A stretch of 59,633 nt of DNA, from positions 1 to 59,633 of the forward strand of contig CALUYT010000037.1 of NCBI GenBank assembly GCA_944325085.1, read 5' to 3'. Position 1 is the first letter of the stretch; each line of letters opens with the position of its first letter. Position numbers and translations under genes: made by a program. Source of the stretch: Candidatus Gastranaerophilales bacterium (lineage in GTDB: Bacteria > Cyanobacteriota > Vampirovibrionia > Gastranaerophilales > Gastranaerophilaceae). Shown here one piece after another: positions 6,967 to 16,611 of the stretch. The notes under the pieces are model-generated. The model had not been told where the DNA came from. It saw only the letters and a program-made list of their open reading frames with translations, and did not search any database.

Positions 6967-9774
6967 ATGGCAGAAAGTACAAAAACTGAGTATAAAAATA
7001 CTTTAAATTTGCCTCAAACAACTTTAGCAATGAGGGCAAATGCTACTGTTAGAGAGTTAGAAATCCAAAAGTTTTGGGAAGAAAATAATATTTATGAAAA
7101 AATGATTTCAGGACGTGATAAAACAAATTCTTTTGTTTTACATGATGGACCACCATATTTGAGTTCTGAAAAAATTCACGTAGGTACTGCTTTAAATAAA
7201 ATTTTAAAAGATATTTTGATTAAATATAAATCACAAAAAGGGTTCTATGCTCCATATGTACCAGGTTATGACGGGCATGGTTTACCTATCGAAAACGCTG
7301 TTGTAAAAAATATTAAAGGTGGCAGACACTCAATTACAGAAGCTGAATTAAGAGCTAAATGTAGAGAATTTGCTCATAAAAACTTGAAAGGTCAAGAAAA
7401 AGAATTTAGACGTTTGGGTGTTTTAGGAAATTGGGAACATCCATATTTGACAATTGACCCTGATTATGAAGCTGAACAAGTTAGAGTGTTTGGCGAAATG
7501 TATAAAAAAGGTTATATTGAAAAAGGATTAAAACCTGTATATTGGTGTGCTTCTTGTGAAACAGCTTTGGCTGAAGCAGAAGTTGAATATGCAGATCATA
7601 CATCAACATCTATTTATGTAAGATTTAAATTTGATGATGAATCAACAGGTAAAATTAAAAATATCGTAAATACACAAGACAAAGATGTATATGCAATAAT
7701 TTGGACAACAACTCCTTGGACAATTCCATCAAATATGGCAATTTCAATGCACCCAAGATTTGAATATACATTCTTTGAATATAAAAATGATGTTTATGTA
7801 GTTGCTCAAGAATTGTTAGGTTCATTCTTAAGTGATGTTGAATGGGAAGAATCTGATATTAAAGTTATAGGATCTTGCAGTGGTCAAGATTTGGAATTGT
7901 TAAATACAAAACATCCATTAGTAGATAGAAAATCTCCTATAATTTTAGGTGAACACGTTACTTTAGATGCAGGTACAGGTTCTGTTCATACCGCACCTGG
8001 TCATGGTTTAGAAGATTATGAGGTTGGTTGCAGATATAATATAGATGTATTTTCACCACTTGATGGTCGTGGCGTTTGGACAGATGTTGTAGGTATTCCT
8101 GAACTTGTTGGTGTTCCTTATTATAAAGGTAATGCTATGGTTATTGAAATGTTGAATAATTGTGGTGCATTATTAAAACAACAAGATATTCAACATAGTT
8201 ATCCTCATTGTTGGAGATGTAAAAATCCTGTAATTTATAGGGCAACTCCTCAATGGTTTGTAAAAGTTGATAAATTTAGAGATATGGCACTTGAAAGTAT
8301 CCATGGCGTAAAATGGATTCCTGCAAGTGGGGAAAACCGTATTGGAAACATGGTAGAAGGTAGATCTGATTGGTGTATTTCAAGACAAAGAGCTTGGGGT
8401 GTTCCTATTCCTATATTCTACTGTGAAGAATGCGGAGAAGTTATTTGCACAGAAGAAACTATTGAAAATGTAGCTAAAATGTTTGAAAAAGAAAGTTCTG
8501 ATGCTTGGGTAAAATATTCAGCAGAAGAATTGTTACCGGAAGGTTTTGTATGTCCAAAATGTGGTAAAAAACATTTTAGAAAAGAAAAAGATATTATGGA
8601 TGTATGGTTTGATTCAGGTGTGTCTTGGAGAGCTGTTGTTGAAAAAAGAGCAGATGAATTGGGTCATACTCCGGTAGATATGTATTTAGAAGGTTCAGAT
8701 CAACATAGAGGTTGGTTCCAATCTTCATTATTAACATCAATTGCAACTCAGGGTAAGGCTCCTTATAAAGAAGTTTTAACTCATGGTTTTGTATTTGGTG
8801 AAGATGGTCGTAAAATGTCAAAATCTTTAGGTAATTATATTAGACCTGATGATATTATCAAAAATTATGGTGCTGATATTTTAAGACTTTGGGCAGCTTC
8901 TGTTGATTATAGAAACGATATTAAAATAGGTAATAATATTATTGGTCAATTGACTGAAATCTTTAAGAAAACAAGAAATACTGCAAGATTTTTAATTGGT
9001 AATTTGTTCGATTTTGATCCTGCTGTAGATTATGTTAAATATGAAGATTTGAAAAATATTGATAAATTCGCACTTCATAAATTAAATAAATTAATTGCAG
9101 AAGTAACGGAAGCTTTTGAAAATTATGAATTTTATAAATACTTCCAATGCTTACAAAATTTTGCAGCTGTGGATTTAAGTTCATTCTATTTAGATATTGT
9201 TAAAGATAGATTATATACAGCAGGTAAAAAATCTCAATCAAGAAGAGCTTGTCAGACTGTATTGTTTGAAAATTTAATGGTATTGGTTAGAATTTTGGCT
9301 CCAGTAATGCCTCACCAAGCAGAGGATATATGGCAAAATATTCCTGAAATGCAAAGAGGTGGTTTGATTAGTATATTGCTTTCTGATTGGCCGGTTGTAA
9401 AACCTGAATGGAATAATGATACCCTAGAAGAAGATTTTACAAAAATATTAAAATCTCGTGAAGTTGTATCAAGAGCTATAGAACCATTAAGAGCAGACAA
9501 AAAGGTTGGAAGTTCTTTAGAGGTTGCAGTATATGTAAAAGCAGATGATGATAGCGTATTAAAAAATAATGAATCTGATTTAGCCGATATATATATTGTT
9601 TCACAAGCTTATTTGTCTCAAGAAAAACCATCTGATGTACTAAATGAGTATAGTGAAGAAGGTTATACCGTTTGGGTAACAAAAGCTCAAGGTGAAAAAT
9701 GTGTAAGATGCTGGAAGTATCGTAATTTGAACGAAGAAGGTATCTGTTCAGATTGTTTAGAGGCAATTAGTTAA
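6967..9774 (+). CDS. ileS: Isoleucyl-tRNA synthetase
   Basis: Charges tRNA-Ile. The 935 residues are the usual bacterial length. Visible in order: N-terminal 'HDGPPY' at 59-64, the class I signature region, the editing domain with 'WTTTPWTIPSN' and 'GTGSVHTAPGHG', 'EGSDQHRGWFQ', 'KMSKS' at 616-620, the anticodon-binding region, and a C-terminal zinc knuckle with two CxxC pairs. Odd: the HIGH signature reads HVGT (71-74), with Thr in place of the second His, and the preceding 'YANGxIH' is 'YLSSEKIH'. The rest is canonical, so it should be the working synthetase. It starts one base after the symporter. No T-box leader can exist in that gap. Confidence 0.97.
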   Translation: MAESTKTEYKNTLNLPQTTLAMRANATVRELEIQKFWEENNIYEKMISGRDKTNSFVLHDGPPYLSSEKIHVGTALNKILKDILIKYKSQKGFYAPYVPGYDGHGLPIENAVVKNIKGGRHSITEAELRAKCREFAHKNLKGQEKEFRRLGVLGNWEHPYLTIDPDYEAEQVRVFGEMYKKGYIEKGLKPVYWCASCETALAEAEVEYADHTSTSIYVRFKFDDESTGKIKNIVNTQDKDVYAIIWTTTPWTIPSNMAISMHPRFEYTFFEYKNDVYVVAQELLGSFLSDVEWEESDIKVIGSCSGQDLELLNTKHPLVDRKSPIILGEHVTLDAGTGSVHTAPGHGLEDYEVGCRYNIDVFSPLDGRGVWTDVVGIPELVGVPYYKGNAMVIEMLNNCGALLKQQDIQHSYPHCWRCKNPVIYRATPQWFVKVDKFRDMALESIHGVKWIPASGENRIGNMVEGRSDWCISRQRAWGVPIPIFYCEECGEVICTEETIENVAKMFEKESSDAWVKYSAEELLPEGFVCPKCGKKHFRKEKDIMDVWFDSGVSWRAVVEKRADELGHTPVDMYLEGSDQHRGWFQSSLLTSIATQGKAPYKEVLTHGFVFGEDGRKMSKSLGNYIRPDDIIKNYGADILRLWAASVDYRNDIKIGNNIIGQLTEIFKKTRNTARFLIGNLFDFDPAVDYVKYEDLKNIDKFALHKLNKLIAEVTEAFENYEFYKYFQCLQNFAAVDLSSFYLDIVKDRLYTAGKKSQSRRACQTVLFENLMVLVRILAPVMPHQAEDIWQNIPEMQRGGLISILLSDWPVVKPEWNNDTLEEDFTKILKSREVVSRAIEPLRADKKVGSSLEVAVYVKADDDSVLKNNESDLADIYIVSQAYLSQEKPSDVLNEYSEEGYTVWVTKAQGEKCVRCWKYRNLNEEGICSDCLEAIS

Positions 9775-9800
9775 AATAAATATAATAAATTGTAAAAAAT

Positions 9801-9833
9801 GCTCGGATATATGTAATGTCCGAGTGTTTTTTT
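9801..9833 (+). terminator. Terminator after ileS
   Basis: Stem CTCGGA (9802-9807) with TCCGAG (9819-9824), extended by wobble pairs, followed by seven T from 9827. Confidence 0.85.
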
Positions 9834-9885
9834 AGCAAATTTTCAATAAAAAAATACTTAATTAATGGTAAGGGGAATTTTTGTA

Positions 9886-10587
9886 ATGATTTTTAAACCA
9901 ATGCTAAAAGCCTTACCTTCACCAAGTATTGATACATTGTCCAGATATGTATTAGGCAATGCTAAGAAACTTACTCCGAGTGCTTTTTCAAAGCAGTTTG
10001 GAGAAGTAAAGCGTTCTTATATGGTAAGAGGAAAAGTTGATGAATTTTATTCAGAGGCTTCTAGTTTTGCAAAAGATTTGTCAAAACAGCAAAATAATGA
10101 TTTTGCAGGTATTGTGATTAGTAGTTTGTCAAAAGTTGATAATGTATCACCTAGTGCAGCTGAAAAGTTAGCATTGCAGGGTTATGAGATTGCCAAAGCA
10201 AATGGTGATTATGTTCATATGATGGCAAGATTAAATGATTTGCGAAAGGTTTATACAAAAAGACCTGAAAAATTATATGATTATGTTCAAGTTTTATACA
10301 AGCAGGAAAAATGCTTACGTCAATTAAGTAAAAATTACGATAAAACAGTTCTTTCATATAAAACAATTTCAAGAGAAGCAGCATCTCAAGAAGATTATAC
10401 TCAGATGTTAGCTTATGTTCAAACAGAAATTGCTAAAATAACTAAAAATAAACATCCTAATGATGCAATGCGAAAATTACTTTCTGCAAGACAAATTTTT
10501 GAAAATTTAGGTAATCAAAGAAGTTTAGGTTATATAGATATGTTAATAAATGAAATAAAAAAATCTCCTAAATATTCTGGAAAATAA
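9886..10587 (+). CDS. Unknown all-helical protein, possibly TPR-like
   Basis: Function not recognised; 233 residues, soluble, with no signal peptide or membrane helix. The sequence is predicted helical throughout. Repeating stretches such as 'AAEKLALQGYEIAKANGDY' (about 90-110) and 'TISREAASQEDYTQMLAYV' look like degenerate tetratricopeptide pairs. The start at 9886 is preferred over the in-frame ATG at 9865 because AAGGGGA lies between them, about 10 bases before 9886. It is flanked by the ileS terminator and the dnaB promoter, so it is likely its own transcription unit. Confidence 0.75.
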   Translation: MIFKPMLKALPSPSIDTLSRYVLGNAKKLTPSAFSKQFGEVKRSYMVRGKVDEFYSEASSFAKDLSKQQNNDFAGIVISSLSKVDNVSPSAAEKLALQGYEIAKANGDYVHMMARLNDLRKVYTKRPEKLYDYVQVLYKQEKCLRQLSKNYDKTVLSYKTISREAASQEDYTQMLAYVQTEIAKITKNKHPNDAMRKLLSARQIFENLGNQRSLGYIDMLINEIKKSPKYSGK

Positions 10588-10625
10588 AGCTTTACTAAAT
10601 TTAACTTAAATATTTTTAACATGAG

Positions 10626-10663
10626 CAAGAATTCTTGATATTTATGTAATAGGATAATATTAT
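10626..10663 (+). promoter_or_regulatory. dnaB promoter with overlapping palindrome
   Basis: TTGATA at 10635-10640, 17-base spacer, TATTAT at 10658-10663; the predicted mRNA start leaves a short leader with AAGGGAA before dnaB. A perfect 12-bp palindrome, CAAGAATTCTTG (10626-10637), overlaps the first half of the -35 box and could be an operator. Inference from sequence only. Confidence 0.45.
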
Positions 10664-10680
10664 GTAAAGAAGGGAATTTT

Positions 10681-12072
10681 ATGCCTGCAGAAACAAAAGT
10701 AACAAAGAAAAAAGTTGATGAAAATTTAATACCACAAAATATTGAAGCAGAAGAAGCTGTATTGGGTGCAATATTGGTTAATCCGGAAACTTTAGCTAAG
10801 GTTTCTGATACATTAAATCCAAAAAGCTTTTATAAACCTGCGCATAGAGCTATTTATGAAGCGATGCTTCAATTGTTTAATAATAACGATAATATTGATA
10901 TTGTATCAGTATCAGATGTTTTAAGTTATAGCGGGAAGCTTGAAACTGTTGGTGGTAGGGCATATATTAATGATTTAGTAGAAAATACTATTACAACATC
11001 GAATATTTCGTATTATGCAAAAATCATTCAAGAAAAAGCTGTAAAAAGAGCATTAATTAATGCTGGTTCAGAAATTGTTAGTATAGGTTATGATTTAGAA
11101 CCTAGTGACAGGTCATTAGAGCAGGCAGAAAAATTAATATTTGATATCGGATCAAGTAAGGCAACTTCTGATTTAAAACATGTTAAAGACTTAGTTCTTG
11201 ATACTTGGGATAGCATTGAATACAGATATAATCATAAAGATGAATTATCAGGTTTGCGAACTGATTTTAATGAATTAGATACAATGCTAAGCGGGTTGCA
11301 TAAATCTGATTTGATAATCTTAGCCGCGCGTCCTGCGATGGGAAAAACTGCGTTTGCACTAAACATTGCGCAAAATGTTGCTATAAAAGAAAAAGTTCCT
11401 GTATGTATATTCTCTCTTGAAATGTCAGCTTCTCAGTTAGTACAGAGAATGTTGTGTTCGTATGCCGAAGTTGATGCTCAAAGATTGAAAACCGGTAATA
11501 TGTTGCAACAGGATTTGGAAAAGCTTGCAATGGCTATGAATGATTTTAGTCAAGCTCCAATATATATTGATGATACTTCGGGTTGTACATTAACAGATAT
11601 TCGTACAAAATGTAGAAGATTAAAAACTCAACAAAAAGATTTGGGATTAATTGTAATCGACTATTTACAGTTAATGGAAGGTGGCGGAAAAGATGATCGT
11701 TTGCAACAAATTTCTGCTATTTCAAGAGGTTTGAAAATCTTAGCAAAAGAGTTAGATGTGCCAATTATTACATTATCTCAGTTATCACGTGCTGTAGAAG
11801 GTCGTAATGATAAACGTCCAATGTTATCTGACTTAAGAGAATCAGGTTCTATTGAGCAGGACGCTGATATTGTTATGTTTATTTATCGTGAGGATTATTA
11901 TAACAAAGGTGAAACTGAAGAAGAAGAAAATATTAAGGCAACTTCTAAAGGTTTATCTGAGGTTATTATTGCAAAACACAGAAACGGTCCTGTAGGCACC
12001 ATTAAGTTGTTATTCCAAGGTAATATTACTAAGTTTAAAAATCCTATTGATAAATCATTTGACGCATTTTAG
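10681..12072 (+). CDS. dnaB: Replicative DNA helicase DnaB
   Basis: Hexameric 5'-3' helicase of the replication fork. 463 residues, normal length. The N-terminal domain opens with 'IPQNIEAEEAVLGAIL', the primase-interacting part. The RecA-like domain has Walker A 'ARPAMGKTA' near residue 218, Walker B 'LIVIDYLQLM', 'SQLSRAVEGR' and 'DLRESGSIEQDADIV', and C-terminal 'KHRNGPVGT'. No intein. The ribosome site is AAGGGAA 5 bases before the ATG. It ends one base from a convergent gene. Confidence 0.97.
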   Translation: MPAETKVTKKKVDENLIPQNIEAEEAVLGAILVNPETLAKVSDTLNPKSFYKPAHRAIYEAMLQLFNNNDNIDIVSVSDVLSYSGKLETVGGRAYINDLVENTITTSNISYYAKIIQEKAVKRALINAGSEIVSIGYDLEPSDRSLEQAEKLIFDIGSSKATSDLKHVKDLVLDTWDSIEYRYNHKDELSGLRTDFNELDTMLSGLHKSDLIILAARPAMGKTAFALNIAQNVAIKEKVPVCIFSLEMSASQLVQRMLCSYAEVDAQRLKTGNMLQQDLEKLAMAMNDFSQAPIYIDDTSGCTLTDIRTKCRRLKTQQKDLGLIVIDYLQLMEGGGKDDRLQQISAISRGLKILAKELDVPIITLSQLSRAVEGRNDKRPMLSDLRESGSIEQDADIVMFIYREDYYNKGETEEEENIKATSKGLSEVIIAKHRNGPVGTIKLLFQGNITKFKNPIDKSFDAF

Positions 12073-12073
12073 A

Positions 12074-12508
12074 TTATTGTTGGATTAGATTTTTTGCTTG
12101 GCAAGTATTTGGATCGTTTTGAACATAATTAGTTAATTCATCTTGGAGTGCTTTTTTTATGCTCGGATCGGCTGAAGCTTTTGCCATTTTAGATGTTATG
12201 CTTGCTAATTGTGCTTGTGAAAACTGACAATTAACTTCTATGATGTTTGCTTTCATATCAACGTTATAGACGGTGGATTTTGTTTTACATTTGTCATTTT
12301 GTTTGCCAATTATGGTTTCTTTTGATTGAAGGTGTATTATTGGTGTATTAGGATCATTAGTTGGGATTTCTATATTGTAGGTTTCAGAGTATGGAATACA
12401 AGATTTCAAATTAGAGATGTATTTTGGTGAATAATTTGTGTCGCTTGTGCTGTGTGCTATACATATTGTTCCTATTATAGCAAGTGACAATAATATAACT
12501 TTTTTCAT
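12074..12508 (-). CDS. Small secreted protein, unknown
   Basis: About 144 residues. A classical signal peptide is visible (MKK, then a hydrophobic core of about 15 residues, then 'AHS'), so the protein is probably periplasmic or surface exposed. The mature part has four Cys, enough for two disulphides, and no recognised domain. The start at 12508 is chosen over the ATG at 12523 because AAAGGA is correctly spaced before the second ATG. Its stop codon is one base from the dnaB stop codon on the opposite strand, so the two mRNAs must overlap at their 3' ends. Confidence 0.75.
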   Translation of the reverse strand: MKKVILLSLAIIGTICIAHSTSDTNYSPKYISNLKSCIPYSETYNIEIPTNDPNTPIIHLQSKETIIGKQNDKCKTKSTVYNVDMKANIIEVNCQFSQAQLASITSKMAKASADPSIKKALQDELTNYVQNDPNTCQAKNLIQQ

Positions 12509-12620
12509 AAACAATCCTTTCATTTTTTTTATAGTTGTTTTTATTATACCTTTTTTATTAGTAATTTATATGAGTATAATGATTGATTTTTTATTACTTA
12601 CTGTTATAATGGGTGGTGTT

Positions 12621-13511
12621 ATGGATATGATAGCAAAGAAAAAATCAGTTGCAGCTTTATCAATAATTTCAAATTCTTTCATTATAATTTTGAAATTAGT
12701 TGTTGGTGTTATGAGCGGAAGTATTAGTATAATATCTGAAGCTGTTCACTCATTGGGTGACTTTTTGGCTTCTGTCTTAACATTGTTTTCTGTTATTAAA
12801 TCCGCTGAACCTGCAGATAAAAAACACCCGTTTGGACATGGAAAATATGAAGATATGTCCGGATTTATTGAGGGTGGATTAATTATTTTTGCAGCTGTAT
12901 TTATTATTTATGAGGCTATAAAAAAGATATTTTTCGGAGCTAATTTAGAAATAGATACAACGCTAGGTCTTTTGGTTATGGGAATATCTGTCGTTCTAAA
13001 TATTATTGTAAGTTCTATTTTATTTAAAGTTGCAAAGGATTCTGATTCTGTTTCTTTGTATGCAGATGCTGAACATTTAAGAACAGATGTTTTATCTGCG
13101 TTGGGTGTTTTTGTAGCGTTATTGGTTATAAAATTCACCGGAGTTTATATTCTTGACCCAATTATTGCAATAATCGTTGCTTTGATTATTTTTGAAGCTG
13201 GTTTTTCTATTTCAAAGCGAACTATGGACAATTTACTTGATTGTTCGTTACCTGAAAATGAAATGAATGATATTTGTGAATTTTTAAATAAATTTAAAAA
13301 TAAAGGAATTGTTGATTATACAAATTTACGTGCTCGTAGATTGGGTCCACACCGTAGCATTGAAGTAACTTTGTTGTTTCAAAAAGATATGACGATATAT
13401 GATTGTCATAATGTTTGTGATTTGATTGAACATCAAATGAAAGAAAGTTTCGGTGATGTTTCAACAAGTATCCATTTAGAGCCGGAGTGTGAAAAAGAAA
13501 CAATTAATTAA
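12621..13511 (+). CDS. Cation diffusion facilitator family transporter
   Basis: Inner-membrane exporter of divalent metals (Zn, Fe, Mn or Cd) driven by H+ exchange. 296 residues from the ATG at 12621, the normal family length, with six membrane segments. The metal-site helices read 'SEAVHSLGD' (near 40) and 'ADAEHLRTD' (near 145); Glu in the first position is common in a large CDF subgroup. 'HPFGHGKYE' near 72 is the conserved loop after TM2. A C-terminal cytoplasmic ferredoxin-like domain follows. The frame is open further upstream, but 12621 matches the family N-terminus and avoids the divergent gene. Its end overlaps the convergent ligase gene by 8 bp. Metal specificity is not assignable. 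Confidence 0.88.
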   Translation: MDMIAKKKSVAALSIISNSFIIILKLVVGVMSGSISIISEAVHSLGDFLASVLTLFSVIKSAEPADKKHPFGHGKYEDMSGFIEGGLIIFAAVFIIYEAIKKIFFGANLEIDTTLGLLVMGISVVLNIIVSSILFKVAKDSDSVSLYADAEHLRTDVLSALGVFVALLVIKFTGVYILDPIIAIIVALIIFEAGFSISKRTMDNLLDCSLPENEMNDICEFLNKFKNKGIVDYTNLRARRLGPHRSIEVTLLFQKDMTIYDCHNVCDLIEHQMKESFGDVSTSIHLEPECEKETIN

Positions 13512-14829
13512 ATTCTGATAAATATTTAATTAGTTTTTTCATGTTTTTGTTCCAAGAACCGTTCCAGTTTTTTATTAGAACATCTGCAGGAGATATTCCT
13601 TTGTTTGTATATTCTTTTATTGCGTTTATAAATAATTCTTCTCCTGTTTGCTCTTCTTTTAGTGAGTTTTCTGCAATTGAAATTATTTCTTTTGCATAAT
13701 CAAGAGCTTTATATTTTTTTATTCGGCTTTGAAGAGTGTTTTTTGGAATATTATAACGAAGTTCTGAAAAATCTTTGTATTGCAAGTGTTTGAATAATTC
13801 TTCACATTCGCTCATCGCATTTTTATTATATAAAATACCTTTGTAAATCGCTAAAATTGCATATTTTAAATCTCCGCCTACACAATCATGATTTCTAAGT
13901 TCTATAAAATTTCTCATTCTAACTTCTGGGAAATATAAGTTTGCTTGAAGTTCATAATCTTCTATTGTTGCTTGAGTACCTTCCCAGCCGTTTTTCATAA
14001 ATTCTTCAAATGTAATATTCCCGTTAATAGAAAATGGTAGATTATCCCTTTGAATAAATATCATTGGGGTTTTTAAAACACAATCAATATAATCTTCAAA
14101 AGAGAATTCTTCACTTATTTTTCCACAAAAGCCGCATCTGTCATTATCTGTATTTAACCAACTTAATGCTCTAAATGATTTGTAGCCGGTATCTACACCT
14201 CCTCTTATTGGAGAATTTGCAAACATTGCAGTCATAAAAGGTGATAGTTTATTTGCAAGTTTAAACTTTCTCATGGCATCTTCTTCTGATTGAAAATCAA
14301 TGCAGCATTGAATTCCTGCAGTTTCTCTCATCATTACATCTGAAAGTATTCCCCATAGGTATTTTGCCATGATTTTATATCGTGCTTTTGGAATTATATT
14401 TATTGCTTTATGGGTTGTGTATGGTGAAACTCCATAATTTAAAAGTGTTATATTTCTTTTTTCTATGATTGGTTTTATGGCTTCGTTTATAGAATCTATT
14501 TTATTTTTTAATTGAAATATTGTTCTTTGTGGTTCTGCACTAATTTCAACTTGGCATCCTGGCTCAAGGGTTAATGTATCATGGTTTTTCTTTAAACCTA
14601 TAATATTATTGTTGTCGGTTATATAGTCCCAAGTGTCTTCTTTTGCAAATGTTTCGAGGGTGTTTTTTATACCGTAATCGCTCCAGTAGTCAATAGTTTT
14701 ATATGATGTTGAGTTGATTGGTAGTCTTTCGTATTCTATACCTATTTTAAGATCTTCCGGATGTTTATAACCTTTTGTGTATAATTTTAAAATATCTTCT
14801 TTGCTTAATTTTTGACTAAGTTTAACCAT
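13504..14829 (-). CDS. gshA: Glutamate-cysteine ligase, GCS2/plant-cyanobacterial type
   Basis: ATP-dependent joining of glutamate and cysteine, the first step of glutathione synthesis. 441 residues. It resembles the GCS2 group (plants, alpha-proteobacteria, EgtA-like), not E. coli GshA. Signatures: 'IGIEYERL' near 28, 'LEPGCQVEISAEP' near 90, 'ETAGIQCCIDFQSEEDAMRK' near 168, and 'VRMRNFIELRNHD' near 305, the last two lining the active site. The ribosome site (AAGGGGA) supports the ATG. No gshB is in the window, so the product could be gamma-glutamylcysteine itself or a precursor of another thiol. The 3' end overlaps the cation transporter by 8 bp. Confidence 0.85.
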   Translation of the reverse strand: MVKLSQKLSKEDILKLYTKGYKHPEDLKIGIEYERLPINSTSYKTIDYWSDYGIKNTLETFAKEDTWDYITDNNNIIGLKKNHDTLTLEPGCQVEISAEPQRTIFQLKNKIDSINEAIKPIIEKRNITLLNYGVSPYTTHKAINIIPKARYKIMAKYLWGILSDVMMRETAGIQCCIDFQSEEDAMRKFKLANKLSPFMTAMFANSPIRGGVDTGYKSFRALSWLNTDNDRCGFCGKISEEFSFEDYIDCVLKTPMIFIQRDNLPFSINGNITFEEFMKNGWEGTQATIEDYELQANLYFPEVRMRNFIELRNHDCVGGDLKYAILAIYKGILYNKNAMSECEELFKHLQYKDFSELRYNIPKNTLQSRIKKYKALDYAKEIISIAENSLKEEQTGEELFINAIKEYTNKGISPADVLIKNWNGSWNKNMKKLIKYLSEFN

Positions 14830-14975
14830 GATGTCCCCTTTTGAATAATATTATAACATTATTCAAAATATCAAATAATATTTTGTAAACATTTACCCAG
14901 GGGGGTACATTTAATGTTAATAAGATGTTGAAATTTTATATATATTTTTATGTATGTGTTATTATAAATATTAAG

Positions 14976-15818
14976 ATGAATTATTTTGAACGAGCAAAAT
15001 TTTTTAGAACTAAAAAGCGTCTTGGACAAAACTTTTTAATAGATGGCGAAGTAATCCAAGATATTATTGATTTTGCTGATATATCACCGGATGATGTTGT
15101 TGTTGAAATTGGACCAGGCGTTGGGTTTGTTACCGAGCAACTTGTAAAATATGCTAAAAAAGTTATAGCTATTGAGTTAGATGAGGAAGCTATAAAAGAA
15201 CTTCAAAAGTTAAATGCTCCAAATTTAGAAATTATACATAATGATGTATTGAAAACTGATTTATCATCTTTGTGTGAGGAAAATTTTAAGGTCGTTGCAA
15301 ATATTCCGTATTATATTACAAGTCCTATAATTGCACATTTGTTGGGCGAAATTGATGATTTGTCTAATAAAAACAGAAATAAAATTAAGGATATAATATT
15401 GATGGTGCAAGAAGAAGTTGCAAGACGAATGGTAGCTGATGAAAATTCTCCGTCAAAGCAGTATGGTTTGTTGACAATACTTTCTCAATTTTGGGCTGAT
15501 GTTAAAATTTTGCGTCTGGTTGGTAGAAGATGTTTTTATCCTGCTCCAAAAGTTAATTCAGCACTTGTGAAACTTGATGTAAGAAAAACTCCTAAACTTG
15601 AATTATCAGATTATTCACACTTTAGACGAACTGTAAAAGCTGCATTTGCTCAACGTAGAAAAAATATTAAAAACTGTTTATTAAGTGGCGGTTTTTCAAA
15701 AGATAGTATTTTAAAATCTATGCAAAATCTTGAGTTGGGTGAAAATACTCGAGGTGAAAAGCTTTCAATACAAATGCTTGGTAAATTATCCGAGGAATTA
15801 ATTAAAAATGCAAACTAA
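14976..15818 (+). CDS. rsmA: 16S rRNA dimethyladenosine transferase RsmA (KsgA)
   Basis: Dimethylates two adjacent adenines at the 3' end of 16S rRNA during small-subunit assembly, using S-adenosylmethionine. 280 residues from the ATG at 14976. Motifs: 'LGQNFLID' near 16, SAM-binding 'VVEIGPGVGFVTEQL' near 38, catalytic 'NIPYYITSPI' near 108, 'FYPAPKVNSALVKL' near 188, 'AFAQRRKNIKNCL' near 226. The longer upstream frame gives a hydrophobic N-terminus not seen in the family, so 14976 is preferred. There is no ribosome site; a TATAAA box ends 7 bases before the ATG. It overlaps ispE by 11 bp. Confidence 0.95.
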   Translation: MNYFERAKFFRTKKRLGQNFLIDGEVIQDIIDFADISPDDVVVEIGPGVGFVTEQLVKYAKKVIAIELDEEAIKELQKLNAPNLEIIHNDVLKTDLSSLCEENFKVVANIPYYITSPIIAHLLGEIDDLSNKNRNKIKDIILMVQEEVARRMVADENSPSKQYGLLTILSQFWADVKILRLVGRRCFYPAPKVNSALVKLDVRKTPKLELSDYSHFRRTVKAAFAQRRKNIKNCLLSGGFSKDSILKSMQNLELGENTRGEKLSIQMLGKLSEELIKNAN

Positions 15819-16611
15819 GTCAATAAAAATTCAATGTCCTGCAAAAATAAATTTGAGTTTGAGAGTTTTAAATAAAAGGGAAGATGGATTTCATAATATA
15901 GAAAGTGTTATGCAAACTATAAGTTTGTATGATTATTTGGATATAAAGTTAGATTATTCTTCAGAAAATCAGATTATTTTGGATGGTAATAGTCAAGATA
16001 TTCCGTATAATGATAAAAACCTTGTATATAAGGCTGCAAGATTGTTTTTTGAAAATAATAATATAAATGGAATAAAATTAAATGTTTATATAGATAAATC
16101 AATTCCCGTATCAGCAGGTTTGGCTGGTGGAAGTACCGATGGCGCGGGAGTTTTATTTGGTTTAAATAAATTATTTAATAATATAATGTCAGATGCGGAA
16201 TTAGATAATTTATGTGCTAAATTAGGCTCAGATTTGAATTTTTGTTTAAGGGGCGGTTGTATGTTGGCAACCAGTAGAGGTGAAATTTTATCACCTAGTG
16301 AGTATAAAAAATTAAAAGTAAATTTAATAAAACCATTAGATTTGGGAATTTCAGCTAAAGAAGCTTATACTAAATTTTCTCAAAAATTATCACGTGGAGC
16401 AGATAATAGAGAATGTTATAAAAATGATTTAGAATGGGCCGTTATTGATGATTATGAACAGTTGCAGTATATAAAGAAAAAATATCCACATTCTATGATG
16501 ACAGGATCCGGTTCTACTTATTTTTCATTTACAGAACACTTTGAACAAGAAAATGGATTTTGGGTTAAGAATGATTGTGAAACTATAGATTTTGGAATTA
16601 AAGAAATATAA
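15808..16611 (+). CDS. ispE: 4-diphosphocytidyl-2-C-methyl-D-erythritol kinase IspE
   Basis: ATP-dependent phosphorylation step of the MEP isoprenoid pathway. GHMP kinase family, 267 residues. 'CPAKINLSLRV' at the N-terminus, the glycine-rich ATP loop 'VSAGLAGGSTDGAG' near 98, 'GSDLNFCLRGG' near 140 and C-terminal 'MTGSGSTYF' near 230. The start codon lies inside the last codons of rsmA (11-base overlap), indicating translational coupling; the rsmA-ispE pair is a common bacterial arrangement. Ends at a strong terminator. Confidence 0.94.
   Translation: MQTKSIKIQCPAKINLSLRVLNKREDGFHNIESVMQTISLYDYLDIKLDYSSENQIILDGNSQDIPYNDKNLVYKAARLFFENNNINGIKLNVYIDKSIPVSAGLAGGSTDGAGVLFGLNKLFNNIMSDAELDNLCAKLGSDLNFCLRGGCMLATSRGEILSPSEYKKLKVNLIKPLDLGISAKEAYTKFSQKLSRGADNRECYKNDLEWAVIDDYEQLQYIKKKYPHSMMTGSGSTYFSFTEHFEQENGFWVKNDCETIDFGIKEI

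Noticed and set aside
12438-12620. Longer N-terminus for the cation transporter
   Set aside because: It would overlap the divergent secreted-protein gene and add residues not found in the family; 12621 gives the normal length.
12735-12765. Glu for Asp in the metal site of the cation transporter
   Set aside because: SEAxHSxxD is common in a large CDF subgroup, so not unusual.
14888-14925. G-rich run and hairpin potential upstream of rsmA
   Set aside because: The arms are not contiguous and no T-run follows; probably chance.
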